A DNA stretch of 64,000 nt from assembly GCF_014207435.1 (NCBI RefSeq), contig NZ_JACHGH010000010.1:61118-125117 (forward strand). The letters are read 5' to 3'. Positions 52,595 through 60,270 of the stretch are shown piece after piece; position 1 is the first letter of the stretch; every line of letters starts with the position of its first letter. The notes below the pieces were generated by a model that was not told where the DNA came from, did not search any database, and saw only the letters and a list, made by a program, of their open reading frames with translations. Made by a program: the position numbers and the translations under genes. The stretch is from Salirhabdus euzebyi (GTDB taxonomy: Bacteria; Bacillota; Bacilli; Bacillales; Alkalibacillaceae).

Positions 52595-52608
52595 AGTGAG
52601 GTGATAGG

Positions 52609-53235
52609 ATGGATGCGGCGGAGCAAATTAAACAATGGGCGAAGGAACTAAAGAGTGTTGCCCAAACCGGACTAACGTACGGGAAAGATGTATTTGATAA
52701 AGAGAGATATTCTCAAATGCATGATTTAGCGACAACGATGCTATCCTATATTTCTGGTATGAGTGAGGACGAGGTAATAGAAAAACTCCCAATCGAATCG
52801 GGTTATACGACTCCAAAGATGGCTGTCCGTGGAGTCGTCATGCAGAATGGGAAGCTTTTAATGGTTAAAGAGGCCGCAGATGGACTTTGGTGTTTACCAG
52901 GTGGCTGGTGTGACATCAATTTAACCCCAAGTGAAAACATCGAAAAAGAAATAGAAGAAGAGACAGGGTTGAAAACAAAGGCTGTTCGGCTAATCGCCTT
53001 TTTTGACCAAACGAAAAAAAATCCTTCGGTTACGATGCAGCATATCTACACCGTTTATTTTTTATGTGAAGTTTTAAGTGGTGATTTAAAAGGAAGCATA
53101 GAAACAAAAGACGTAGGATTTTTTGCTGTAGACGATATTCCCCCATTATCCTCGGAACGAATAACACAAGAACAACTTACGATTGCTCTAAATGCAGTAA
53201 CAGAGCAGAACAATCAGACCGTTTATTTTGATTAA
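52609..53235 (+). CDS. Nudix hydrolase with N-terminal helical domain
   Basis: The 208-residue product has a Nudix_N-type helical domain at residues about 5-60, then a Nudix fold from about 68. The Nudix box reads GGWCDINLTPSENIEKEIEEETGL, with the EExxG metal-binding core intact; Lys replaces the common Arg of REUxEE. Related proteins hydrolyse ADP-sugars or other nucleoside diphosphate derivatives. It lies 14 bases after the binding-protein gene and 12 before the phosphatase gene, in one unit. Substrate unknown. Confidence 0.88.
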   Translation: MDAAEQIKQWAKELKSVAQTGLTYGKDVFDKERYSQMHDLATTMLSYISGMSEDEVIEKLPIESGYTTPKMAVRGVVMQNGKLLMVKEAADGLWCLPGGWCDINLTPSENIEKEIEEETGLKTKAVRLIAFFDQTKKNPSVTMQHIYTVYFLCEVLSGDLKGSIETKDVGFFAVDDIPPLSSERITQEQLTIALNAVTEQNNQTVYFD

Positions 53236-53247
53236 CGAGGTGTTGTA

Positions 53248-54078
53248 ATGAAAATAGAAGAACTGTATATCCAATCGAAATCTGGTGACATGTCTCGTTG
53301 TGAAGACGGTTATTTTTTAAATGACCACTACGCCGTCGTCATCGATGGAGCAACGAGTGTATCCGATCGTTTTTATGATGGGAAGACACAAGGCCAGTTA
53401 GCTACGGATATCATTAAAACGGCCTTTGAAACGTTGAATGGTACGGAAGACATTCAGGATATTATTCATGTGATTAATGAACAATATAGCCAACTGTACA
53501 AAAGCCTTGGATTGGAAGAAGAGGTAAAAAACAAACCATTCCTTTGCCCGAGCGCATCGATGATTATTTACAGTAAGCACCACAGCAAAGTTTGGATGGT
53601 CGGCGATTGCCAATGCTTCTTTAACGGTGAGCTCCACCAAAATGTTAAACATATTGATGTGGTGTTTGGTGAAGTAAGAAGTATTTTGCTGCAAGGAGAA
53701 TTGATCCGTGGTGCAACGGAGGAAGAACTACTTGCTGATGATGTAGGTTTTCAAATGATCAAACCACTGATTCAGAAGCAGTATAATTTCCAGAATACAA
53801 ATCCAGAATCGAATTTGAGCTATGCGGTAGTGAATGGGTTTCCGATTCCACCGGAGTTGATCAAGACAGTGGATGTGCCAGAGGATGTAGTGGTGATTTC
53901 CCTTGCATCAGACGGATATCCAAAAATTTATGAAACGCTAAAACAATCGGAAGAGGAATTAGCAAAGATAATCGAGGTTGACCCTCTTTGCATCCGTGAA
54001 AACGTGGCGACGAAAGGGTTAATCCAAGGTAATGTGTCTTTTGATGATCGAACGTATATGAAAGTGAAGATTAAGTGA
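53248..54078 (+). CDS. PP2C-like metal-dependent protein phosphatase domain protein
   Basis: The 276-residue product shows PP2C hallmarks: EDGYFLNDHYAVVIDGAT near residue 20 (metal Asp-Gly), VWMVGDCQCFFNG near 114, ISLASDGYPKIYE near 219 and SFDDRTYMKVKI at the C-terminus. All acidic metal ligands seem present, so activity is likely. A protein substrate or a small phosphorylated metabolite are both possible. It begins 12 bases after the Nudix gene behind ACGAGGTG. No partner Ser/Thr kinase is in the window. Confidence 0.8.
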   Translation: MKIEELYIQSKSGDMSRCEDGYFLNDHYAVVIDGATSVSDRFYDGKTQGQLATDIIKTAFETLNGTEDIQDIIHVINEQYSQLYKSLGLEEEVKNKPFLCPSASMIIYSKHHSKVWMVGDCQCFFNGELHQNVKHIDVVFGEVRSILLQGELIRGATEEELLADDVGFQMIKPLIQKQYNFQNTNPESNLSYAVVNGFPIPPELIKTVDVPEDVVVISLASDGYPKIYETLKQSEEELAKIIEVDPLCIRENVATKGLIQGNVSFDDRTYMKVKIK

Positions 54079-54161
54079 ATGTGAGCAGTTTTTCCTCTGA
54101 TTTTGCAAGAGAAAAAGCTGCTTTTTTCCGCCTATCTTGCTGAATTATAGGCTGTGGCGGA

Positions 54162-54250
54162 ATGATTGAAGGTTCGGGGTGGAAGATTAAAGGTTGAAGC
54201 GTATTATTGCAGGTTCGCGGGGAATAGTTAAAGGTTCAGCAGGATTACTT
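54162..54250. repeat. Degenerate ~21-nt tandem repeat, locus A
   Basis: Four units, each with the core (A/C)AGGTTC or AGGTTG followed by a G-rich stretch; the cores start at 54170, 54191, 54211 and 54232 (spacing 21, 20, 21). The same unit type is found at 61885-62025. The 327-base gap 54079-54405 is filled by this array, the dispersed repeat at 54255 and the palindrome at 54365. Confidence 0.65.
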
Positions 54251-54254
54251 TAAC

Positions 54255-54330
54255 TTTGTTAAAGGATTAAAGTATAAGAAAAACTAAGGCTTTCGCCTCA
54301 AGGACTTGGCGACAAGCCAAGTTTTTCTAA
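54255..54330. repeat. Dispersed intergenic repeat with terminator-like hairpins, copy 1
   Basis: A 76-base element: TTTGTTAAAGG, TTAAAGTATAAG, GGCTTTCGCC, then CTTGGC-GACAA-GCCAAG-TTTTT. The outer ends AGAAAAACT/AGTTTTTCT also pair. It is over 90% identical to 56814-56887. The last hairpin with its T-run could terminate transcription from the upstream operon. Confidence 0.75.
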
Positions 54331-54364
54331 CATTTTGTTGCATATATTTGGCACTTACATAAAA

Positions 54365-54384
54365 AGAGAGGTGAACACCTCTCT
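54365..54384. other. Perfect palindrome upstream of nagA
   Basis: AGAGAGGTG-AA-CACCTCTCT, 9-bp arms, lies 7 bases before the ribosome binding site region of nagA. It could be an operator or a leader hairpin; it is not followed by a T-run. Confidence 0.45.
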
Positions 54385-54405
54385 ACCTTATCGGGAGGGT
54401 TAGTT

Positions 54406-55569
54406 TTGAAAAGATTGTTGATTACAAATGTGAACGTATATACAGAAGATTCCGTGTTAGAAAACGGTGCTCTGCTTTTGGCAGATGGAAAGATAGCGGT
54501 AATTTATCCAGAGACACCAGATTTGATGGATGAACAAGTAGAAGTGATAGAGGGGAAAAACTTACATGCTATCCCAGGATTTATTGATGGGCACATTCAT
54601 GGTACGAATGGGTCTGATGTGATGGATGCTACAGAGGAAGCGTTAACTAATATGGCCGGTGTTTTGCCGCATGAAGGAACTACGAGCTTTTTAGCGACAA
54701 CAATAACGCAATCACCGGAAAACATTGAAAAAGCTCTAGTCAATGTGGCGAACTACGTGAATAAAGCTGGGCAAGCGGAAGTACTGGGTGTTCATTTGGA
54801 AGGGCCATTTATTGAGAAGGATAAAGCTGGTGCACAGCCACTTGAATATATTATGGAGCCTGATTTGGATTTGTTTAAAAAGTGGCAGCTACTATCTGGC
54901 GGGAAAATTAAGACGATAACGATGGCGCCGGAGCATGATGATCAAGGTATTTTTATAAAAGCATTAGAGTTATCAGGTGTGAATGTGTCTGCTGGGCATA
55001 CGAATGCGAATTTTGCTGGGATGAAAAAGGCTGTTTCAGAAGGGGTTCGGCAGGTTACCCATTTGTGTAATGCGATGTCTGGGATTCATCACCGGGATAT
55101 TGGTGTTGTTGGAGCGGCTTTTCAGCTGGAGGAATTACGAGGGGAAATTATTACGGACGGGATCCATATTTCACGAGAAATGCTGCAGCTTATTTTTGAA
55201 AATATGGGCAGTGAACGTCTCATTATGATCACAGATTCTATGCGGGCAAAAGGGCTTGAACCAGGTGTCTATGATTTAGGGGGTCGCCCGACTACTGTTA
55301 GTGAAGATCGTGCCACACTTGAGGATGGGACATTGGCTGGCAGTATTTTGAAAATGAACGAAGGGGCAAAACGAATGCTAGGATTAGATGGGGTTACCCT
55401 AAAGCATATAATCGAAATGGCCTCCGTTAATCCGGCTAAACAAATTGGCGTCTACGATAGAAAAGGAAGTTTAACCATTGGGAAAGATGCTGACATTTTA
55501 TTAGTAGACGATGAGGTAAATGTATCTTTGACTATTTGCCGTGGAGAAATTGCTTACAGAGGGGGATAA
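54406..55569 (+). CDS. nagA: N-acetylglucosamine-6-phosphate deacetylase
   Basis: Start TTG 54406 follows TCGGGAGGG. The 387-residue amidohydrolase has the metal motif PGFIDGHIHG near residue 58, LGVHLEGPFIE with the metal Glu near residue 130, SAGHTNA and THLCNAMSGIHHR with two histidines, and ITDSMRAKG with the catalytic Asp. It removes acetate from GlcNAc-6-phosphate to give glucosamine-6-phosphate for NagB, encoded 2 bases downstream. No nagR/GntR gene is adjacent. Confidence 0.95.
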   Translation: MKRLLITNVNVYTEDSVLENGALLLADGKIAVIYPETPDLMDEQVEVIEGKNLHAIPGFIDGHIHGTNGSDVMDATEEALTNMAGVLPHEGTTSFLATTITQSPENIEKALVNVANYVNKAGQAEVLGVHLEGPFIEKDKAGAQPLEYIMEPDLDLFKKWQLLSGGKIKTITMAPEHDDQGIFIKALELSGVNVSAGHTNANFAGMKKAVSEGVRQVTHLCNAMSGIHHRDIGVVGAAFQLEELRGEIITDGIHISREMLQLIFENMGSERLIMITDSMRAKGLEPGVYDLGGRPTTVSEDRATLEDGTLAGSILKMNEGAKRMLGLDGVTLKHIIEMASVNPAKQIGVYDRKGSLTIGKDADILLVDDEVNVSLTICRGEIAYRGG

Positions 55570-55571
55570 TC

Positions 55572-56333
55572 ATGAAAGTGATCGAGGTAAAAGACTATAA
55601 CGAAATGAGTAGAAAAGCGTGCTCAATCATACTGGATACGATAAAACAACTAGATAATCCCATTTTAGGGTTGGCGACGGGATCTACCCCAGTTAAAATG
55701 TACGAGTACTTAATAGAAGCATATGAGCGTGGCGAGGTCTCCTTTAAAAATGTTAGGAGCTTTAATTTAGATGAGTATGTGGGACTAAGCAAACATGACC
55801 CGAATAGTTATCGCTATTATATGGAAGAAAAGCTGTTTAACCATGTTGATATTTCACCGGAACATACACATTTACCTAATGGGAATGCGCTGGATTTGGA
55901 ACAGGAATGTCGTGACTATGAGGAGAAGGTTAAAGAAGCGGGAAACGTTCACGTTCAAGTGTTGGGACTAGGGTTAAATGGTCACATAGGATTTAATGAA
56001 CCAGGAACACCTTTTCAAAGTCGGACACATGTAGTAGACTTGGCAGATACAACACGTCGCGCGAATGCCCGTTTTTTTGATTCCATCGATGAAGTGCCAA
56101 GCAAAGCCATCACCATGGGAATTGGTACCATCATGGAAAGCGATAGAATTATCTTGCTCGTATCAGGTGAAAAGAAAGCCGAAGCACTGCACAAACTAAT
56201 TAACGGCGAAGTAACTGAAGACTTTCCGGCGTCTGTTTTGCAAAAGCATAAGGACGTTGTCATCATTGCGGATGGGGGTGCCTGTCACCGCCCGAGAAAT
56301 CTTGTTTCACAAAACGTTTCACGAATGGGGTGA
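55572..56333 (+). CDS. nagB: Glucosamine-6-phosphate deaminase with repeat-derived C-terminus
   Basis: ATG 55572 follows AGAGGGGG. The 253-residue product has LGLATGSTPVKMYE, FNLDEYVGLSKHDPNSY and LGLGLNGHIGFNEPG, the active-site blocks of NagB. It converts glucosamine-6-phosphate to fructose-6-phosphate and ammonia. The catalytic core is complete up to VVIIAD. The last 18 residues or so (GGACHRPRNLVSQNVSRMG) are coded by an intergenic repeat (56277-56330) that replaced the original end and supplies the stop codon. Activity is probably kept, since the tail is not part of the active site. Confidence 0.92.
   Translation: MKVIEVKDYNEMSRKACSIILDTIKQLDNPILGLATGSTPVKMYEYLIEAYERGEVSFKNVRSFNLDEYVGLSKHDPNSYRYYMEEKLFNHVDISPEHTHLPNGNALDLEQECRDYEEKVKEAGNVHVQVLGLGLNGHIGFNEPGTPFQSRTHVVDLADTTRRANARFFDSIDEVPSKAITMGIGTIMESDRIILLVSGEKKAEALHKLINGEVTEDFPASVLQKHKDVVIIADGGACHRPRNLVSQNVSRMG
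56277..56330. repeat. Dispersed GGTGCCTGTCACC-type repeat, copy 1 (inside the nagB 3' end)
   Basis: It begins GGTGCCTGTCACC-GCCCGA and ends CACGAATGGGG. About 80% identical to 62709-62764. It encodes the last codons of nagB and carries the G-rich ribosome binding region of the next small gene. Confidence 0.75.
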
Positions 56334-56337
56334 AAGG

Positions 56338-56538
56338 ATGCCAATAGATGAAATAGCACGTAAGAAATGGCTAGCAATTCCAGAGAGTGAGAGGAAAACG
56401 CTTGAGGAGAGCGTGTTTTGTAGTGAGTGCTATGTAACGACAATTGTAGATTACCATGTAGAGTCAATAGACTTTAACATTGTTTTAAAAGGGAAATGCA
56501 AAAAGTGTGGTAAGGATGTTGCTAGAATGATTGATTAA
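56338..56538 (+). CDS. Small zinc-ribbon-like protein
   Basis: ATG 56338 (MPIDEIARKKWLAIPE) follows GGGGTGAAAGG, which is at the end of the repeat element. The 66-residue product has CxxC in FCSECYVTT and CxxC in GKCKKCGKDV, forming a likely zinc ribbon with a strand-rich segment between. It starts 4 bases after nagB. No function is recognised; the pairing with nagB may be incidental. Confidence 0.7.
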   Translation: MPIDEIARKKWLAIPESERKTLEESVFCSECYVTTIVDYHVESIDFNIVLKGKCKKCGKDVARMID

Positions 56539-56579
56539 TAAGGTTTTCGTTTTTTAATCTATCAAATAGGGGGATTCAT

Positions 56580-56762
56580 TTGAAAAATAAATATTTGCGC
56601 ACGAGCCTAATCGTAATAGGAACGATATTATCTGTCCTCATCATTTACATAAGTAATAAGGATGTCATTCTTGATATTTTCACAGAAGATAAGGATCCAT
56701 ATCAGGAACAGATGGAACATATAAAGGAAGTTAGAGAAAATCTAGAAAACTTGAATAAATAA
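56580..56762 (+). CDS. Small single-pass membrane protein
   Basis: Start TTG 56580 follows ATAGGGGGATTC. The 60-residue product has one membrane helix (about residues 9-24) and a charged, helix-forming tail (EQMEHIKEVRENLENLNK). It is monocistronic or at the end of the nag unit, with a terminator directly after. No family recognised. Confidence 0.6.
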   Translation: MKNKYLRTSLIVIGTILSVLIIYISNKDVILDIFTEDKDPYQEQMEHIKEVRENLENLNK

Positions 56763-56764
56763 GA

Positions 56765-56808
56765 GGTAATAACCATCCCTTCAAGGGAATGGTTATTACT
56801 ATTTTTTA
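56765..56808 (+). terminator. Terminator after the small membrane protein gene
   Basis: GTAATAACCATCCCTT pairs with AAGGGAATGGTTATTAC (one bulge), with an ATTTTTT tail. Confidence 0.8.
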
Positions 56809-56813
56809 AAAAA

Positions 56814-56887
56814 TTTGTTAAAGGTTAAAGTATAAGAAACACTAAGGCTTTCGCCATAAGGCTTGGCGACAAGCCAAGTTTTTATAA
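56814..56887. repeat. Dispersed intergenic repeat with terminator-like hairpins, copy 2
   Basis: A 74-base copy of the element at 54255, with two single-base gaps and four or five substitutions. The CTTGGC-GACAA-GCCAAG-TTTTT hairpin is unchanged. Confidence 0.75.
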
Positions 56888-56963
56888 TGCCAAACAAAGG
56901 TAATTCCCTTTTCGAAATATTTTCTCTATAATAAGAATAATTATTAGATAAAGGGGCAGACTT

Positions 56964-58085
56964 ATGGGCATTAACTTACTAGATTTAACACCTAAATTAG
57001 ATGAAATTTTTAATTTTCTTCATGAAAATCCTGAAATTAGTTGGGAGGAAGTGAAGACGACAGAATATATTAAATCGGTAGTAAAAAAGTATCCTTGTAA
57101 GATAACTACTTTTGATGATTGCACGGGGTTAGTTGTGGATATTGGTCAAGGGAAGCCAGTAGTTGCCCTACGTACAGATATTGATGCTTTGTGGCAAGAG
57201 GTCAATGGGGAGTTTCGTGCTAACCACTCTTGTGGTCATGATGCCCATATGACGATTGTGCTTGGAACCTTCTTCGCCTTAGTAGAGCAACAGGAAAAAT
57301 TAGACGGGACGGTGCGGTTTATTTTTCAACCTGCTGAAGAGCAGGGTACTGGGGCTTTAAAGATGGTTGAAAAGGGCGTCGTGGATGATGTGGACTTTTT
57401 ATACGGCATTCACCTTCGTCCTATTCAAGAGCTTACACATAATCAGTTTGCGCCTGCAATCCAACATGGAGCAGCTCGATTTGTCAACGGTGTGATTAAA
57501 GGGGAAGATGCGCACGGGGCAAGACCTCATTTGAATGTGAATGCAATTGCAGTTGGGGCTGAGCTTGTTCAGTTGATTAACAATATGTCTTTTGATCCCG
57601 TCGTTCCTCATTCGATGAAGGTGACCTCTTTCCATGCTGGTGGGAAGAGTACGAATATTATTCCTGGGAACGCGACGTTCTCCGTAGATATGAGGGCACA
57701 GACTAATGAGTTAATGGATACAATGATGAGCCAATTGAAAAAGATGGCAAGAGCCTTAAGTGATTACCACGATATTGATATAAAATTAGAAATTAGTTCT
57801 AATGTGGCTGCTGCTGTCATTAATGAGGAAGCAAGAGCCCTTCTGGAGGAAGCCATTTGTGCGACAGTAGGAGAAAGTAAATTGAAGCCGATGATCATGA
57901 CTTCGGGTGGGGATGATTTTCATTTCTATACAATAAAACGTCCAGAATTGAAAGCATCGATGCTAGCGGTTGGTTGTGATTTAAAGCCTGGCCTCCATCA
58001 TCCGAACATGACGTTTAATCATGATGTTATCCCGGATGTTGTTCGAGTTTTAGTATCGGCTATATTAAAAACATTGAGAGATTAA
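56964..58085 (+). CDS. M20-family amidohydrolase (N-acyl amino acid hydrolase-like)
   Basis: The 373-residue product has the M20D pattern: LHENPEISWEEVKTTEYI at the N-terminus, NHSCGHDAHMTIVLG with the metal-binding Cys-x-His near residue 87, FQPAEEQGTGAL near 128, the dimerisation domain with GARPHLNVNAIAVG, and a final histidine in LHHPNMTFNHD. It probably removes acyl groups from amino acids or similar conjugates. It is a single gene with terminators behind it. Confidence 0.9.
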   Translation: MGINLLDLTPKLDEIFNFLHENPEISWEEVKTTEYIKSVVKKYPCKITTFDDCTGLVVDIGQGKPVVALRTDIDALWQEVNGEFRANHSCGHDAHMTIVLGTFFALVEQQEKLDGTVRFIFQPAEEQGTGALKMVEKGVVDDVDFLYGIHLRPIQELTHNQFAPAIQHGAARFVNGVIKGEDAHGARPHLNVNAIAVGAELVQLINNMSFDPVVPHSMKVTSFHAGGKSTNIIPGNATFSVDMRAQTNELMDTMMSQLKKMARALSDYHDIDIKLEISSNVAAAVINEEARALLEEAICATVGESKLKPMIMTSGGDDFHFYTIKRPELKASMLAVGCDLKPGLHHPNMTFNHDVIPDVVRVLVSAILKTLRD

Positions 58086-58097
58086 TAGATTCCAATT

Positions 58098-58130
58098 CAA
58101 AAGCCTTCCCTATAATAGGAAGGCCTTTTG
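58098..58130 (+). terminator. First terminator after the amidohydrolase gene
   Basis: AAAAGCCTTCC pairs with GGAAGGCCTTTT (one bulged base) around an 8-9-nt loop. Confidence 0.8.
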
Positions 58131-58153
58131 CTTAGAGAAATAAATCGATAGTC

Positions 58154-58189
58154 AAAAATGGTGTCGGCAGGAGCTGGCACCATTTTTTT
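58154..58189 (+). terminator. Second terminator after the amidohydrolase gene
   Basis: AAAAATGGTG pairs with CACCATTTTT, with inner GC pairing and T7: a tandem back-up 24 bases after the first. Confidence 0.75.
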
Positions 58190-58307
58190 GTGTCTACTAA
58201 ATCAAAAAGTTTGTAAAAGAATTATTTAAGAATAGTATCTAATTCCTAGCCAAAATGGTATATTGTTTTTACAAATTATAGAAATAAATACATCTCAGGA
58301 GGAAACC

Positions 58308-59192
58308 ATGATTACATTATTCTCATTTTTAGCTTTACTATCTATTATTCTATTACTCATAGGAGTAATTAAACCAAGCTGGATCGTGCTTTGGAAAGGA
58401 AAAGAAAATAGAAATAGAAAAACAGTTGTATTCTATTTTAGTACTTTATTTCTTGGATCGGTTTTAATCCTCTCAGGGTTCGTAACTACTTGGCCATTTG
58501 CCTTTATGTTAACCACTCTCATTCTTTTGTTCCTATTTATCTTAACGCTCGTAATAGGGCTAATTGTACCTATGAAGATTCCTGTTTTTGGTGCAAGAAC
58601 AAGAAAGCGGATACTCGTTCAACATGGTCTTTCCGTTGTAGTTATGTTTGCTCTATTATTAACTAGTGCTGCAGTTGGCTTTGAGGAAGAAGAAGTCGAT
58701 GAGAAAATTTTTGATGCGACGTATGTGGGGGATTATAAAAATGGACTCAAAGATGGTGAAGGACATTCTTACAATAATTCCTCTTATTATAAAGGTGAAT
58801 GGAAAGAGGACCAACGCCATGGGCACGGTGTAGAGCATTTTAACTTTGGTTATTTTATGAACTATACATACGAAGGTGAATTCGCGAACAATATGGAAAA
58901 TGGCCATGGGCAATTAGTGGTTCACAATCTTTGGAATCAAGTAACGTATGAAGGGGAATGGAAAGACGGAAAAAGAGAAGGTATCGGACAGTTTGTTGGG
59001 AAAGATGGAAGCATTTATCAGGGAGAGTGGAAAAATGATGCGCCAAATGGAACGGGAAAATTCACCCATCCTGACGGTGAGACATACGAGGGTGAAGTGA
59101 AAGATTGGCAACGAAACGGATATGGAAAAGCCACATTGGCCGATGGAACGGTGTTAGAAGGCCAGTGGATTAATGATGAATTACAAGAATAA
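58308..59192 (+). CDS. Membrane protein with MORN repeats
   Basis: ATG 58308 follows CAGGAGGAAACC; an in-frame start 45 bases earlier is weak. The 294-residue product has three or four membrane helices in residues about 3-122, then about seven MORN units (YxGxWKxGxxxGxGxxxxxDG pattern, such as YEGEWKDGKREGIGQFVGKDG). MORN arrays bind lipids or act as scaffolds; in bacteria their role is mostly unknown. A terminator follows at once, so it is a single gene. Confidence 0.88.
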   Translation: MITLFSFLALLSIILLLIGVIKPSWIVLWKGKENRNRKTVVFYFSTLFLGSVLILSGFVTTWPFAFMLTTLILLFLFILTLVIGLIVPMKIPVFGARTRKRILVQHGLSVVVMFALLLTSAAVGFEEEEVDEKIFDATYVGDYKNGLKDGEGHSYNNSSYYKGEWKEDQRHGHGVEHFNFGYFMNYTYEGEFANNMENGHGQLVVHNLWNQVTYEGEWKDGKREGIGQFVGKDGSIYQGEWKNDAPNGTGKFTHPDGETYEGEVKDWQRNGYGKATLADGTVLEGQWINDELQE

Positions 59193-59199
59193 TAAAGTG

Positions 59200-59238
59200 A
59201 GAGAGCCTCATTCTTTTCGAGTGAGGCTCTCTTTATTT
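59200..59238 (+). terminator. Terminator after the MORN gene
   Basis: An 11-bp perfect stem AGAGAGCCTCA (59200-59210) with TGAGGCTCTCT (59222-59232), and a T-rich tail. Confidence 0.88.
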
Positions 59239-59392
59239 AATTAGCATCGGTAGGGGAAAATAGATAAGGATTTATACTCTCTAGACTAAAAATCACTCAT
59301 AATTCAGTTGTTTTTCTATAGGATAGCAATATAAACCAATTAACGCAGGTTTATATAATGTGATAGGACTATAAATACAGAAGGGATGATGG

Positions 59393-60220
59393 GTGGATTT
59401 GATATGTTCGCAGTGTAACCACAAGCAAACAGAGGGGAATTTTTGTGAGGAGTGTGGAGGGAAGCTAGTTGTTAATCCGAATCCACCAGTTGCCTCCGAG
59501 CCATCAATAAATGAAGATCATGTACAAGTAAATATGAGTAGTGGTGGAGTGGCAACTGTGTCGCGTTCCCCAGTGAAAACAGAAAATGTTTTTAGTAACT
59601 ATTTCTCCAATTTTGTTACCTTAGCAAAAAATCCTACGAAAGCGTTTAAAGCGGGGGAAGGGGATTTTGCTACTGGTTTAATCAGTTTGGCACTATTTGC
59701 TGTTGTTTTTGGTTTCACTATTTATTCTTTTCTAGATTCCATTATTAGTGACCATTTAGGAAGTTCGTTCATTCCTCTTGAACAGATTAGTGTGCCATTT
59801 TTTGAAGTGTTTAGTAGAGTTGCTTTTTTTGCCCTTGTATTTTTAGCAATCGGATTTATTAGTATGCTTGTGATGGTAAAAATAGCAAAAAGTCCATTAA
59901 CAGCCAAAACACTTATTTCTCAGTTTAGTGGATTGGTAGTTCCCTTTACAGTCGTTAATGTAATTGCTCTCATATTGACTTACATAGGAGCTTTCAATTT
60001 ATCGCTTATTTTATTATTTGGGTCTTTATTTTTCGTTACGTACATCGTTCCGGCCTTGCTTACGATGGAGGTAACGAGGAATACGTCGGAACAAAGAGTT
60101 TATGCGAGCATAGGTGCCCCTGTTATCGCCATGATTATTGCTTATATTTTTATTAGTAACACTGTTGTTGATTACTTGAGGCAAGTAGATGAATTCTTAA
60201 GTAGTTTTCCTTTATTTTAA
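59393..60220 (+). CDS. Zinc-ribbon multi-pass membrane protein (Yip1/DUF-type)
   Basis: Start GTG 59393 follows AGAAGGGATG. The 275-residue product has a CxxC-x9-CxxC zinc ribbon (residues 4-20: CSQCNHKQTEGNFCEECGG), a Pro/Ser linker, a segment NYFSNFVTLAKNPTKAFK preceding the membrane part, and about five or six helices (residues 95-270). This layout resembles small Yip1-like proteins in Bacillaceae. Function unknown. It is convergent with the TcaA/YvbJ-like gene. Confidence 0.78.
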   Translation: MDLICSQCNHKQTEGNFCEECGGKLVVNPNPPVASEPSINEDHVQVNMSSGGVATVSRSPVKTENVFSNYFSNFVTLAKNPTKAFKAGEGDFATGLISLALFAVVFGFTIYSFLDSIISDHLGSSFIPLEQISVPFFEVFSRVAFFALVFLAIGFISMLVMVKIAKSPLTAKTLISQFSGLVVPFTVVNVIALILTYIGAFNLSLILLFGSLFFVTYIVPALLTMEVTRNTSEQRVYASIGAPVIAMIIAYIFISNTVVDYLRQVDEFLSSFPLF

Positions 60221-60233
60221 TTAGAAAAAAATG

Positions 60234-60269
60234 AACCGGGCTACAGTGCATTCACTGCAGCCCGGTTTT
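60234..60269. terminator. Bidirectional terminator between convergent zinc-ribbon genes
   Basis: A 15-bp stem (60234-60248 with 60253-60267; one A-C mismatch) with a 4-nt loop, AACCGGGCT/AGCCCGGTT at the base, A-run before and T-run after. Confidence 0.85.
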
Positions 60270-60270
60270 A

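Noticed and set aside
54255..54330. The hairpin-rich element before nagA as a riboswitch
   Set aside because: A near-identical copy stands before an unrelated hydrolase gene, and the conserved parts are simple hairpins, not a known aptamer core; a dispersed repeat explains it better.
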